Positions 1 to 9,064 of a DNA stretch of 64,000 bases are shown piece by piece. Position 1 is the first letter of the stretch, and the number at the start of each line of letters is the position of its first letter. The notes under the pieces were generated by a model. The model ran no database searches. It saw only the letters and a program-made list of their open reading frames with translations, and was not told where the DNA came from. A program made the translations under genes and the position numbers. Origin of the DNA: CAVSMC01 sp963728935 (GTDB lineage Bacteria; Pseudomonadota; Gammaproteobacteria; Burkholderiales; Casimicrobiaceae); assembly GCA_963728935.1 (NCBI GenBank), contig CAVSMC010000009.1:71928-135927 (forward strand). The letters run 5' to 3'.

Positions 1-1566
1 GAGGAACAGCGGAATCGAAAACAGCGTCAGATCGAACAGCGCGTGCAGCAGCACCGTTGGCAGCAATCCGAAGCGAAGGAAGATCAGCGCCCAGATCGTC
101 GCCGGCACGAACAACTCGACCAGACGCGAATAGTACGGAAAGCCCGGATAGTTCGCGTGCGCGCCGCCGAAGACGAGCGCCTGGATCACGACGGCGATCG
201 CAATCGCAAGCGTGCGGCGGCCGAAACGCGCGCCGATCAGCGCGGCGAGCGCGAGCGGGACCGCGCGGAACAGGCTTTCCTCCATGAACCCGGCCTGAAG
301 CGAGATCGCAATCGGCGTGAGCGCGGGAACGGCGCTGCCGAGCACGTTCGGATCGGTCAGCGATTCCGAAGGCTGCCACCAGCCGAGCCAACGGTTGGTC
401 GCGTAGTAGAACGCGGCGACGAGCGCGAGACCGATCGGCACGAACAGAACGCCGCCAAGCGTGCGGCCGAGCACCTCGCGCGTCGGCGCTGCGTCGCGCG
501 ACCACAACCGCCACAGCTGCGGATGCGAGGGAAAGGCGCGGCGGGTCAAGCCTTCGGCGGCCATGAACACGAGCGCGTAACCGAGGCCGCCGACGCCGGC
601 GATCATGATGGCGCGACCGACGAGCCGAATCCAGAACGTCGACGTCGCCTGCGCCGTATCGTAGTCGAACCACGCGGACGGCGCGCTCGCGAGCGAAGCG
701 AGCGCGAGCAGCGCGCCGACGACGAGCCCCGCGGCGAGCGCCGGACGCCACAGCAGCCAATGCCGGCGCAGCAGCCAGAGCACGCCGAACACGCAGCCGC
801 CGAGCCCGTAGAGCACGCCCGCGACGAGGGAGGCGGCGCCGGCGAGCGCGTTGTTCGCCGAGCGCAGCTCTTCGAAGCGGCGCTCGAACGATTCCGGCAC
901 GTGCACATAGCGCGACACTTCGATCAGTGCGTCGCCGGCGACGGTGAGTCGCATGCGGAAGCGTGAATCGCCGAGGTTGCCGCTCGTTCGCTCGTACGTG
1001 AACGCATGATCGATGCGGCCGCTCGTGCGCTTCTGCTGCGTCTGCTCGAGCAGCCGATACGCCGAGAAATCGACTTGCCAGTCGACACGCGCGCGCTCTT
1101 CGGCAAGCGCGCGCGCCGCAGCGGGCTCGAGCGCGAGAGCGCCCGGCGCTTCCGGCACCTGCGCTTCGGGGATCTTCTGCACGAATCCCCACGGCGCGCC
1201 CGCCGGCGTCAGGCGAATCAGCGTTTCGGTGATGTCGCCGGGGCGAAACAACCGCACGTCCCACCAGTACGGCGAATACACATCGCCCGCGACGAGCGCC
1301 GCGAACGCGGGCTTGCCGCCGCCTTCGAGCTCGACGTAGTTCTGCGTCGAATCGTCATGAGCGAAACGCACCGCCGTGCGCGCGTCGGGCTTTGCGAGGC
1401 GCCGCTCGGTCGCGATCGCCTTCGCCTTCTCGACCGCCTCGGCGCGCGATAGCTTGATGTCGAGATTGACGACCGGGATCGCCAGCGGAAAGAGCCTGAT
1501 CGCGACCGCCGCACAGACGAGCGCGAGCGCGGCGTAAGCGATCCAGAACGCGGGCTTGTGCGTCAC
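1..1566 (-). CDS. CPBP-family intramembrane metalloprotease, partial (C-terminus beyond window)
   Basis: The frame runs 522 codons from a GTG start to the window edge without a stop. The start lies 1 nt after the stop of the upstream CoA-transferase gene, which suggests translational coupling. Residues about 5-30 form a membrane anchor. Residues about 35-235 form a soluble, probably periplasmic domain I cannot name. From about residue 240 the protein is multi-spanning. The C-terminal part carries the glutamate-type protease signature: E429-E430-S-L-F-R434, then H470 in FGGAH, then H508 in LLHALFD. These are the EExxxR, FxxxH and HxxxD/N motifs of the CPBP (Abi/CAAX prenyl endopeptidase) family. 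Substrate unknown. The large N-terminal domain is not part of the usual family core. Confidence 0.85.
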   Translation of the reverse strand, partial: MTHKPAFWIAYAALALVCAAVAIRLFPLAIPVVNLDIKLSRAEAVEKAKAIATERRLAKPDARTAVRFAHDDSTQNYVELEGGGKPAFAALVAGDVYSPYWWDVRLFRPGDITETLIRLTPAGAPWGFVQKIPEAQVPEAPGALALEPAAARALAEERARVDWQVDFSAYRLLEQTQQKRTSGRIDHAFTYERTSGNLGDSRFRMRLTVAGDALIEVSRYVHVPESFERRFEELRSANNALAGAASLVAGVLYGLGGCVFGVLWLLRRHWLLWRPALAAGLVVGALLALASLASAPSAWFDYDTAQATSTFWIRLVGRAIMIAGVGGLGYALVFMAAEGLTRRAFPSHPQLWRLWSRDAAPTREVLGRTLGGVLFVPIGLALVAAFYYATNRWLGWWQPSESLTDPNVLGSAVPALTPIAISLQAGFMEESLFRAVPLALAALIGARFGRRTLAIAIAVVIQALVFGGAHANYPGFPYYSRLVELFVPATIWALIFLRFGLLPTVLLHALFDLTLFSIPLFL

Positions 1567-1567
1567 G

Positions 1568-2803
1568 CTAGCGCACGACGCCGATCACGCCGCGCGAGGC
1601 GAGCGCGCCGATCGTCGCGTCGTCGTAGCCGAGACGTTCGCGCAACACCGCCGCCGTGTGCTGGCCGAGCAGCGGCGGCGCGTCGCCGTATTCGATCGAC
1701 GAGCGCGAATAGCGGATCGGCGTTGCGACCTGCGGCGCCGTGCGCGACAGCGGGTGCGCAAGATCGAGCCGCATGCGCCGCGCGACGACCTGGGGATCGG
1801 CGAAGACCTGATCGAGCCGGTTGATCGGCCCGCATGGCACGCCGGCTGCGTCGAGCGCGTCGAGCCAATCGCGCTGCGTGCGTGCGCGGACGATCTCGGC
1901 GAGCAACGGCACGAGCTCGCCGCGGTTGCGCACGCGCTCGGCGTTGGTCGCATAGCGCGGATCGCTCGCCCACTGCGGCACGCCGGCGATCGCGCAGAAC
2001 TTCGCGAACTGGCTGTCGTTGCCAACCGCGATGATCAGATGGCCGTCGGCGCACGCGAACACCTGATACGGCACGATGTTCTGATGCGCGTTGCCGGCGC
2101 GGCCGGGCGCAACGCCGGTGGTGAGATAGTTCAGGTTCATCACCGACATCATCGCGACCGCCGAGTCGAGCAGCGCGAGATCGATCCATTGGCCTTCGCC
2201 GGTGCGCTCGCGATGCGCGATTGCGGCGAGGATGGCGACCGACGCGTACATGCCGGTCATCAGATCGGTGATCGCGACGCCCGCCTTTTGCGGTCCACCG
2301 CCGGGGACGTCGTCGCGCTCTCCGGTGATGCTCATGAAGCCGCTCATCCCCTGGATGATGAAGTCGTAGCCCGCGCGCTCCGCGTACGGACCGTCCTGGC
2401 CGAAACCGGTGATCGATGCATAGACGATCGACGCGTTTTCCGCCGAAACGTTCGCGTAATCGAGGCCGTAGCGCACAAGGCCGCCGACCTTGAAGTTCTC
2501 GATCAGCACGTCCGCCTGCAGCGCGAGATCGCGGACGATCCGCTGCCCCTGCGGCGTCGTGAAATCGACGGCGACCGATTGCTTGGACCGATTGCAGCAC
2601 AGATAGTACGCAGCCTCCGACGTCGCGCGCCCTTCGGCATCGGCAAGATACGGCGGCCCCCATGCGCGCGTGTCGTCACCGCCGCCCGGCCGCTCGATCT
2701 TGATGACGGTTGCGCCGAGGTCGCCCAGCAGCTGCGTGCACCACGGACCGGCGAGCACGCGGGAGAGATCGAGGACGGTCAGGTGGGAGAGCGGAGCGGG
2801 CAT
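1568..2803 (-). CDS. CaiB/BaiF family (class III) CoA-transferase
   Basis: A 411-residue protein beginning MPAPLSHLTVLDLSRVLAGP, which is the family N-terminus. The segment GATVIKIERPGGGDDTR and the later GVAITDLMTGMYA, whose Asp is the expected catalytic residue that forms the aspartyl-CoA anhydride, fit class III CoA-transferases. These enzymes move CoA between carboxylic acids in the cytoplasm. Length is typical (about 400). The substrate cannot be told from sequence; formyl/oxalate-, succinate- or carnitine-type acids are all possible. It is transcribed leftwards with the CPBP protease directly downstream. No dedicated acyl-CoA dehydrogenase or thiolase sits next to it to suggest a pathway. 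Confidence 0.93.
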   Translation of the reverse strand: MPAPLSHLTVLDLSRVLAGPWCTQLLGDLGATVIKIERPGGGDDTRAWGPPYLADAEGRATSEAAYYLCCNRSKQSVAVDFTTPQGQRIVRDLALQADVLIENFKVGGLVRYGLDYANVSAENASIVYASITGFGQDGPYAERAGYDFIIQGMSGFMSITGERDDVPGGGPQKAGVAITDLMTGMYASVAILAAIAHRERTGEGQWIDLALLDSAVAMMSVMNLNYLTTGVAPGRAGNAHQNIVPYQVFACADGHLIIAVGNDSQFAKFCAIAGVPQWASDPRYATNAERVRNRGELVPLLAEIVRARTQRDWLDALDAAGVPCGPINRLDQVFADPQVVARRMRLDLAHPLSRTAPQVATPIRYSRSSIEYGDAPPLLGQHTAAVLRERLGYDDATIGALASRGVIGVVR

Positions 2804-3103
2804 GGCGCTGCACGCGGGTGATGGTGTCGGCTCGCGTGCCGGACGTCGGCTGGCCGAACGTGAACCGTTCGCGCCGCGACGCGCGCAAGACTATAGCAGA
2901 AGGCGCACCGCCGGTTCGATTTGCGGTCGGCGGCGATCAGCGATCCGCCGAGCGATCACCGATGCCGCAGCGGAAGATCACCGGTTTCGGCAAGGATCTG
3001 GCGCCCTGCGGCGAGCGCACGAAATCGATGCCGAAGCGAAACTCGATTGGCCGACGGCATCGGCAACGACGACCGCTACCGGCCCGCGGCTGACGACCAT
3101 GGG
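2804..3103. other. Intergenic region, 300 bases, no gene seen
   Basis: Lies between the stop of the cyclase gene and the start of the CoA-transferase, both on the minus strand. It should hold the CoA-transferase promoter, but I find no convincing -35/-10 pair and no T-run terminator. Open frames here are short, arginine-rich and without family resemblance. Confidence 0.4.
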
Positions 3104-4993
3104 CTACTCCGGGACGCCGGCCCTGCGAAGACCGGGCAGATAGTGCTTCTCATCCATCGCGACCGCTTCGGGCGCGACGCTCCCGTGGAAGCGCGCCCTG
3201 TATCGTGACATGGTGAACGTCGGTGCAAGCTTCAGCAACTTGTCTTTCGCCTTCGCGGCCTTCTCGGCGTCTCCGGCCATCGCATACGCCGCCGCAAGAT
3301 TCGACACGGCGTTCCAGTCGTCGCCCGAAGTGCCCGCGCGCTCGCATTCGAGGATCGCCTGCTCGTAGGCGCCCAGGTTGACATGCGCGCTGCACGCCTG
3401 GATCGCCAACGCCCATTGGTGAGCGCCGATCACCGGACGCAGTCTCGCGACCAGCTTGAGCGTTTCCTCGGGCTTGCCCGCGTCGAGATAATAGAACCCG
3501 CGCACCAGCGATACCGAATAGCGCGTCGGATCGAGCTCTTCGGCACGATCGAGCGCGAGCGCCGCGGCCGGCAGGTTACCGCGGATCCTCAGTGCGTTGC
3601 TTCGGGTCACCCAGCCGGAGCTGTCCTTCGGATCGAGCGTGACCGCTCGCAGCGTGTCGTCGTCGGCTTGCGCGACGAGCGGCGCGGGATCGGCGGCGAA
3701 ATCGTTGAAGAAGATGTCGATGTCCGCTGCCGCGCGCATCGTCCGGGCGCGCGGCAGGTTCGGATCGAGCTTGATCGCCGCGTCCATCAGCCGGCGCATC
3801 TCGCGCGCATTGGCAACCGGATCCGGAAGCGAAAGGCCCATCGCGCAATCGACGAGATCGTCCGCGCTCGCGCCCTTGTCGCAGCTCGGCACGGCGTGTG
3901 CGATCGACGTCGTGAGCATCTGCCGGATCGCCGACGCGAGCTCCCAGATCACCGCCTTGTTGTCGCCGAATCGCGCTCGCTCGAAGGTCTTGCGCACGCT
4001 CTCGACTTGGGTGTCGTCGCGTGTGTCCACGACGCGCACGCTCGTCGCGACCTGGCCTCCGTCCGTTTGCACGTTCGTGCGAACGAGAAAACGCACTTTC
4101 GCCTCCTGCCCGAGCGTCTTCGCGTCGACGGTGTTGTTCGCGTGAGCGGCCGCGGTCTCCGGAGCGACGACGCGAATGTGGTGAACGCTGTCGGCGAGCG
4201 CGTGCGTGACGTCCACGCCGAGCTGCACCGCCTCCGCGGCTAGCGTCGGATCGCCGCCCGACGTCGTGAACGGTGCGATCATCGCCGAGCGCAACGGAAT
4301 CGCGGCCGCGATCGTGTCGGTTTTCGCGCCATGTTGCCAAATCCGCCACCCCCCCAGCAGCGCCGCACCGATCGACAACAGCGCACCGGCGCCCAAATAA
4401 ACGCTTCGACGCGGCAGCCGGTGGCGTGCGAACGTGCTCGCCTTGCGCGACGTCGACGCCGCGTTCAATCCTTTCTCGAGCGCGACGCGAAACACACGAA
4501 TCGGCTTCGAGATGTTCTTCACGCGTTGCTCGCCCGAATCGATGAATTCGACGCCGAGGTCTTCGCGCACCTGCTCCCACACCGCTGCCGCGACGCAGAT
4601 TCCGCCGGGATCGGAGAGCGCTTCGAGCCGCGCCGCGACGTTGACGCCGTCACCGACGATGTCGTCGCCTTCGACGATGATGTCGCCCAGATTGATGCCG
4701 ACGCGAAACTCGATGCGCGAGTCCGGCGGAACGTGAACGTTGCGCGCGCCCATCTCGCGCTGAATTTCGACGGCGCAGCGTAGCGCCGACGTGGCGCTCG
4801 CGAATTCCAGCAGCATGCCGTCGCCCGTCGTCTTGACCGTTCGCCCGCCGTGCTCGGCGATCTTCAGCTCGATCAACTCCGCGCTGAGCGCGCGCAACCG
4901 CTGGTGCGTGCCGGCCTCGTCGCGTTCCATCAACCGCGAGTAGCCGACGACATCGGCGACGACGACGGCGACGAGACGGCGGCTGACGACCAT
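3104..4993 (-). CDS. Class III adenylate/guanylate cyclase with C-terminal TPR region
   Basis: About 629 residues. The N-terminal 170 residues form a class III nucleotide cyclase domain: the first metal-binding Asp lies in VAVVVADVVGYSRLM, the second in VKTTGDGMLLEF, followed by GINLGDIIVEGDDIVGDGVN. A transmembrane helix lies near residues 195-218. The C-terminal 350 residues include a region like those of TPR-linked cyclases and several degenerate TPRs (the last around YEQAILECERAGTSGD). Family members make cAMP or cGMP, so this is probably a membrane-anchored signalling enzyme whose exported part senses something. I chose ATG 4993; an in-frame TTG at 4999 is possible. The stop of the frameshifted gene is 31 nt upstream, so it may be the last part of the pnt transcript. 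Confidence 0.9.
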   Translation of the reverse strand: MVVSRRLVAVVVADVVGYSRLMERDEAGTHQRLRALSAELIELKIAEHGGRTVKTTGDGMLLEFASATSALRCAVEIQREMGARNVHVPPDSRIEFRVGINLGDIIVEGDDIVGDGVNVAARLEALSDPGGICVAAAVWEQVREDLGVEFIDSGEQRVKNISKPIRVFRVALEKGLNAASTSRKASTFARHRLPRRSVYLGAGALLSIGAALLGGWRIWQHGAKTDTIAAAIPLRSAMIAPFTTSGGDPTLAAEAVQLGVDVTHALADSVHHIRVVAPETAAAHANNTVDAKTLGQEAKVRFLVRTNVQTDGGQVATSVRVVDTRDDTQVESVRKTFERARFGDNKAVIWELASAIRQMLTTSIAHAVPSCDKGASADDLVDCAMGLSLPDPVANAREMRRLMDAAIKLDPNLPRARTMRAAADIDIFFNDFAADPAPLVAQADDDTLRAVTLDPKDSSGWVTRSNALRIRGNLPAAALALDRAEELDPTRYSVSLVRGFYYLDAGKPEETLKLVARLRPVIGAHQWALAIQACSAHVNLGAYEQAILECERAGTSGDDWNAVSNLAAAYAMAGDAEKAAKAKDKLLKLAPTFTMSRYRARFHGSVAPEAVAMDEKHYLPGLRRAGVPE

Positions 4994-5024
4994 CGTCAAA
5001 CGATATCGCGAAAGCGGACGACGG

Positions 5025-5800
5025 TCACTTCTCCTTCAGCATGGGCTGCAGCGCGCGTTCGATTTCGGACTTCAGCAACGCCTGGACCATCGCCATCTTT
5101 CGCCCGTCGCTGAGGGCGTTCCACGGCGTGGCATCCGTGGAATCGGCGGCTGCATACGCAGTGCCGGCAGTCACACGCGAACGCGCCGCAGCCGTCCTGC
5201 TCTTCGGATCGATGATCAGGATCTGGAAGTTCGCGAAAATGCCGAGGAATCCGCGTCCGATCGCATTTGTCCTCTCCGATCGCAGCGGGAGGTTCGGATC
5301 GATGTAGAAGCCGAGCCCGGCAGCCTTGCCGCCGCCGACATGACGCGGTCCGTGCGCAGGTCCGGCTCCGCGCGAAGCGGTGCGATCAGCAGCAGCCGCG
5401 GATCCGCCGCACCGGCGAACGCGCCGTCGAGCTGCGTCAGCAAGCCGTGCACGTCCGCAACGTCCGCGTCTGCCAACGATTCGCCGAGCGCGTAGAGCGC
5501 AGGGTCCCTCGTGCGCAGCATCGTCACCGAGACGTCGGGCCTCGCCCGGGCGATCGTCGCATCGGCGGCACGAACGGCGAAATCGTCGAGCGCCGAGCCC
5601 GCGATCGACGCGACGCGGGAAACGTTGCGATCGAGGTTACTGCCGATCTGCTGCTCCGCGGTGATGACGGTAAAGCGGTCGCCGATCAGCGAGAGGATCA
5701 GGTAGGTTTCGGCGGCGGCCCATCCGGCAGCTAAGAGGCCGATTGCGAGCAGCCATCGCGACAACCGCTCGCCGTGCGGGTCGTCACGCAAGCTCAACAC
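5025..5800 (-). pseudogene. Hypothetical membrane-anchored protein gene broken by a frameshift
   Basis: The gene starts at 5800 (MLSLRDDPHGERLSRWLL), with an N-terminal transmembrane helix (residues 15-37) and a soluble stretch through LLLIAPLRAEPDLRTDR. The original frame then degenerates into an Arg/Ser-rich tail ending at 5216. In the adjacent frame a protein-like sequence takes over from about 5350: HVGGGKAAGLGFYIDPN, then FLGIFANFQILIIDPKSRT, ending with a lysine-rich tail at TGA 5025-5027. The whole span is 776 nt, not a multiple of 3. The simplest reading is one gene of about 258 codons interrupted by a one-base indel, real or from sequencing. It lies 22 nt after pntB. No family recognised. 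Confidence 0.65.
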
Positions 5801-5822
5801 GCGCCCCCGGCCCGGGCGTCCG

Positions 5823-7208
5823 CTACTCGATCGCTTTGACGAGGTCCTCGACGACCTTCTTGGCGTCGCCGAACACCATCATCGTCTTGTCCATGTAGAA
5901 GAGCGGATTGTCGAGGCCGGCGTAGCCGGATGCCATCGACCGCTTGTTGACGATGACGGTCTTCGCCTTGTACGCCTCGAGGATCGGCATGCCATAGATC
6001 GCGCTGCCCTTCTGCTCGGCCAACGGATTGACGACGTCGTTCGCGCCGAGGATCAGCGCGACGTCGGCGGTGCCGAACTCGCCGTTGATGTCCTCCATCT
6101 CGAAAACCTGGTCGTACGGCACCTCGGCCTCGGCGAGCAGCACGTTCATGTGGCCCGGCATGCGCCCGGCAACCGGGTGGATCGCGTACTTCACCGTGAC
6201 GCCCTTGTCGGCGAGCTTCGTCGCCATCTCTTTCACCGCGTGCTGCGCGCGCGCGACCGCGAGCCCGTAGCCGGGCACGATTATGACCGTCTCCGCATTG
6301 CTCATGATGAACGCGGCGTCGTCCGGACTGCCCGACCTGACCGTCTTCTTGCCCGCATCGCCGCCCGCCACGGCGACCTCACCGCCGAAGCCGCCGAGGA
6401 TCACGCTGATGAAGCTGCGGTTCATCGCCTTGCACATGATGTACGACAGGATCGCGCCGGAGCTGCCGACGAGCGAGCCGGCGATGATGAGCATCGGATT
6501 GTTGAGCGAGAAACCGATGCCCGCGGCGGCCCATCCCGAATAGCTGTTCAGCATCGAGATCACGACCGGCATGTCGGCGCCGCCGATCGGAATGATGATC
6601 AGCACGCCGAGCAGGAAGGCGAGCGCCGTCATCACGATGAACGGCAGCCAACCGCCGCCCATGAAGAACCAGATGCCGAAGCCGATCATCGCGATGCCGA
6701 TCAGCAGGTTGATCCAGTGCTGGCCCGGATAGACGATCGGCGCGCTGCCGATGCGGCCGGACAGCTTGCCGAACGCGATCACCGAGCCCGAGAAGGTGAT
6801 AGCGCCGATGAACGTGCCGATGAAGAGCTCGAGCATGTTGCCGGTCGGCAGCGGCACGGGCAGTCCGAACGCCGCCGGATTGTTCACCGCGGCGATCGCG
6901 ATCAGCACGGCCGCCATGCCGACGAGCGAGTGGAACGCGGCGACCAGCTCCGGCATCTGTGTCATCTGCACGCGCCGCGCGATCACCGCGCCGACCGCTC
7001 CGCCGGCGGCGATGCCGATCAGGATCAGCGCGACGTTCTTGGTATTCGCGTAGACGAGCGCGAGCGTCACGACGACCGCGATCGCCATGCCGGCGATGCC
7101 GAGCACGTTGCCGCGCCGCGCGGTCGACGGATGCGACAGTCCCTTAAGCGCGAGGATGAAGCAGATCGACGCGACGAGATACCAGAGGGCGACTTGATTG
7201 GCGCTCAT
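5823..7208 (-). CDS. pntB: NAD(P) transhydrogenase subunit beta
   Basis: 461 residues from ATG 7208 (MSANQVALWYLVASICFIL). This is the beta subunit of the proton-translocating transhydrogenase of the inner membrane, which uses the proton gradient to drive hydride transfer from NADH to NADP+. The first 260 residues hold about nine hydrophobic segments of the proton channel domain. The C-terminal 180 residues are the NADP(H)-binding domain, with GYGLAVARAQHAV, HPVAGRMPGHMNVLLAEA and LILGANDVVNPLA clearly visible. An upstream in-frame extension is possible but arginine-rich and not family-like. It follows pntAB by 22 nt. Confidence 0.97.
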   Translation of the reverse strand: MSANQVALWYLVASICFILALKGLSHPSTARRGNVLGIAGMAIAVVVTLALVYANTKNVALILIGIAAGGAVGAVIARRVQMTQMPELVAAFHSLVGMAAVLIAIAAVNNPAAFGLPVPLPTGNMLELFIGTFIGAITFSGSVIAFGKLSGRIGSAPIVYPGQHWINLLIGIAMIGFGIWFFMGGGWLPFIVMTALAFLLGVLIIIPIGGADMPVVISMLNSYSGWAAAGIGFSLNNPMLIIAGSLVGSSGAILSYIMCKAMNRSFISVILGGFGGEVAVAGGDAGKKTVRSGSPDDAAFIMSNAETVIIVPGYGLAVARAQHAVKEMATKLADKGVTVKYAIHPVAGRMPGHMNVLLAEAEVPYDQVFEMEDINGEFGTADVALILGANDVVNPLAEQKGSAIYGMPILEAYKAKTVIVNKRSMASGYAGLDNPLFYMDKTMMVFGDAKKVVEDLVKAIE

Positions 7209-7230
7209 TGTTTGTCCCCGTGTGCGCGCG

Positions 7231-7557
7231 TCACTTCTTCGCGTCCTTCGCGCTGCCAGCCTTCGGCTCCTTGCGCTTGAACATCTCGAGCATTCGCTGC
7301 GTGACGAGAAAGCCGCCGAACGCGTTGACCGCGGCCAATGCGACCGCGACGACGCCGACCCATCCGCCCCAGTCCATGACGGCCGGCCCCGCGGCGAGCA
7401 TTGCACCGACGAGGATGATGGCGGAGATGGCGTTGGTGACGCTCATCAGCGGCGTGTGCAACGCCGGCGTGACGCTCCACACGACGTGGTAACCGACGAA
7501 GATCGCCAGCACGAAGATGATCAGATAGAAGACGATGGGGTCTACACCGGTAGCCAT
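7231..7557 (-). CDS. pntAB: NAD(P) transhydrogenase subunit alpha part 2 (membrane part)
   Basis: 108 residues from ATG 7557 (MATGVDPIVFYLIIFVLAIFVGY). Three to four transmembrane helices with the family sequences VTPALHTPLMSVTNAISAI and VNAFGGFLVTQRML. In many bacteria the alpha subunit is split into a soluble NAD-binding part and this short membrane part, as here. A lysine-rich tail (KRKEPKAGSAKDAKK) ends the protein. The start is supported by a GGAG-type ribosome site about 8 nt upstream; the longer upstream frame lacks family resemblance. It is separated from pntAA by 200 nt that contain a large inverted repeat. Confidence 0.93.
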   Translation of the reverse strand: MATGVDPIVFYLIIFVLAIFVGYHVVWSVTPALHTPLMSVTNAISAIILVGAMLAAGPAVMDWGGWVGVVAVALAAVNAFGGFLVTQRMLEMFKRKEPKAGSAKDAKK

Positions 7558-7622
7558 GCGCTTGCTCCAGAGGTCTAAGCGTTGTAGTTGCCGCAACTCG
7601 TGCGGTGCGCCGATCCGTGATC

Positions 7623-7717
7623 CGACGTGCAGCCGCGTTGGACGCGGACTGCCGCGCACGCTGAACGGCTTGCGATTGCGAGCCAGCGCGGCCGCCGGTC
7701 AACGCGGCTGCACGTCG
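7623..7717 (-). repeat. 18-bp perfect inverted repeat with nested stems between pntAA and pntAB
   Basis: Bases 7623-7640 (cgacgtgcagccgcgttg) are exactly complementary to 7700-7717. The 59-nt spacer contains further complementarity, including a gccgcgc/gcgcggc pair and an ggcttgc/gcgagcc stem with one wobble. On the pnt transcript this would fold into a long multi-part stem-loop. It could be a processing or stability element setting the ratio of soluble to membrane subunits, a REP-like repeat, or a partial attenuator. There is no T-run, so it is not a standard terminator. Confidence 0.5.
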
Positions 7718-7757
7718 TTGCGTAAGGCCGGTGCGTAGTCACGGTCACAGCGTCGCG

Positions 7758-8882
7758 TTAGGCGCGCGGGACCACCGCGCCGTTCTCGCAGACGAGCGTG
7801 CCTTTGATGATCTCGTCGTCGCGCGGCACGTTGAACGCGCCGCTCTTCGGATCGATCATCAGGTTGAGGAACGTCAGCACGTTGCGCGCATAGAGCGCCG
7901 AGGCGTCGGTCGCGACGGTCGCCGCAAGATTCGGGATGCCGATGATCTTCACGCCGTTGACGTTCGCGACCGTTCCGATCTGCACGCCTTCGACATTGCC
8001 GCCCTGCTCGACCGCGAGATCGACGATCACGGAGCCGGGCTTCATTTCGGCAACGGTCGCCGCCTTGATCAGCTTGGGCGCGGGACGGCCGGGAATGAGC
8101 GCGGTCGTGATCACGATGTCGGCCGCCTTCGCGCGCTCGTGCACGATCGCCGCCTGCCGCGCCATCCACGCGGGCGGCATCGGCCGCGCGTAACCGCCGA
8201 CACCCTCGGCGATCTGCTTCTCCTCGTCGGTTTCGTAAGGAACATCGACCCACTTTGCGCCGAGCGACTCCACCTGATCTTTCACCGATGGCCGCACGTC
8301 GGACGCTTCGATCACTGCACCCAGACGCTTGGCCGTGGCGATCGCCTGGAGTCCCGCGACGCCTACGCCAAGCACGAGCACGCGCGCCGCCTTCACCGTT
8401 CCCGCCGCCGTCATCAGCATCGGCATGAAGCGGCCGTATTCGTTCGCCGCGGCGATCACCGCCTTGTAGCCCGCGATGTTCGCCTGCGACGACAGCACGT
8501 CCATCGCCTGCGCGCGCGTGATGCGCGGCGCCCACTCGAGCGCGAAGCCGGCGACGCCTGCGTGCGCGATCGTTTCGAGGCCCGCCGCGTCGAACGGATC
8601 GAGAAGGCCGATCAGTACGGCGCCGCGCTTCGTCTGCGCCAGCTCGTCGGTCGACGGCGCGCGGACTTTGAGCACGATATCGGCGCCGAGTGCGTCCGCG
8701 GCGCTTGCGATCCGCGCGCCGGCCGCTTGATATTGCGCATCGGGAATGCTGCTGCCCGCGCCTGCGCCCGCCTCGACGACGATCTGGTGCGCACCGCTCG
8801 CCGCGAGCTTCTTGACCGTCTCGGGCGTGGCCGCGACGCGCGTTTCGCCCGCGCGGGTCTCACGAGGAATGCCGATCAACAT
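7758..8882 (-). CDS. pntAA: NAD(P) transhydrogenase subunit alpha part 1 (NAD-binding)
   Basis: 374 residues, the soluble NAD(H)-binding subunit related to alanine dehydrogenase. It begins MLIGIPRETRAGETRVAATP, the family N-terminus. The nucleotide-binding fold shows VLVLGVGVAGLQAIATAKRL followed by EASDVRP. ITTALIPGRPAPKLI and SVIVDLAVEQGGN are family blocks. It feeds hydride from NADH to the NADP site on PntB. First gene of the pnt cluster. It is divergent from the glycosyltransferase gene at 9065, with about 180 bp between the two starts that must hold both promoters. Confidence 0.97.
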   Translation of the reverse strand: MLIGIPRETRAGETRVAATPETVKKLAASGAHQIVVEAGAGAGSSIPDAQYQAAGARIASAADALGADIVLKVRAPSTDELAQTKRGAVLIGLLDPFDAAGLETIAHAGVAGFALEWAPRITRAQAMDVLSSQANIAGYKAVIAAANEYGRFMPMLMTAAGTVKAARVLVLGVGVAGLQAIATAKRLGAVIEASDVRPSVKDQVESLGAKWVDVPYETDEEKQIAEGVGGYARPMPPAWMARQAAIVHERAKAADIVITTALIPGRPAPKLIKAATVAEMKPGSVIVDLAVEQGGNVEGVQIGTVANVNGVKIIGIPNLAATVATDASALYARNVLTFLNLMIDPKSGAFNVPRDDEIIKGTLVCENGAVVPRA

Positions 8883-9064
8883 GGAGGGATCCCCACTGGT
8901 GGCGCCGCTCGCTGTAAAGATGCGTGCCGGCTTTATTGCGTAGACCGCTATGCTGCCACAAACGCCGCCTCGGCGTCAGGCGCGCAAGTCAAGAGCTTAT
9001 GATGTGATGGCCGCGAAAACGCGTGGCGGGTCCGAGCACGAGACGCCGCGCGACACGATTCCAG

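Noticed and set aside
2804..3103. Small ORFs in the gap between the cyclase and CoA-transferase genes
   Set aside because: Short, Arg-rich and overlapping in several frames, with no ribosome site or resemblance.
7731..9002. 423-codon plus-strand open frame opposite pntAA
   Set aside because: Antisense of pntAA with typical mirror composition and no family resemblance.
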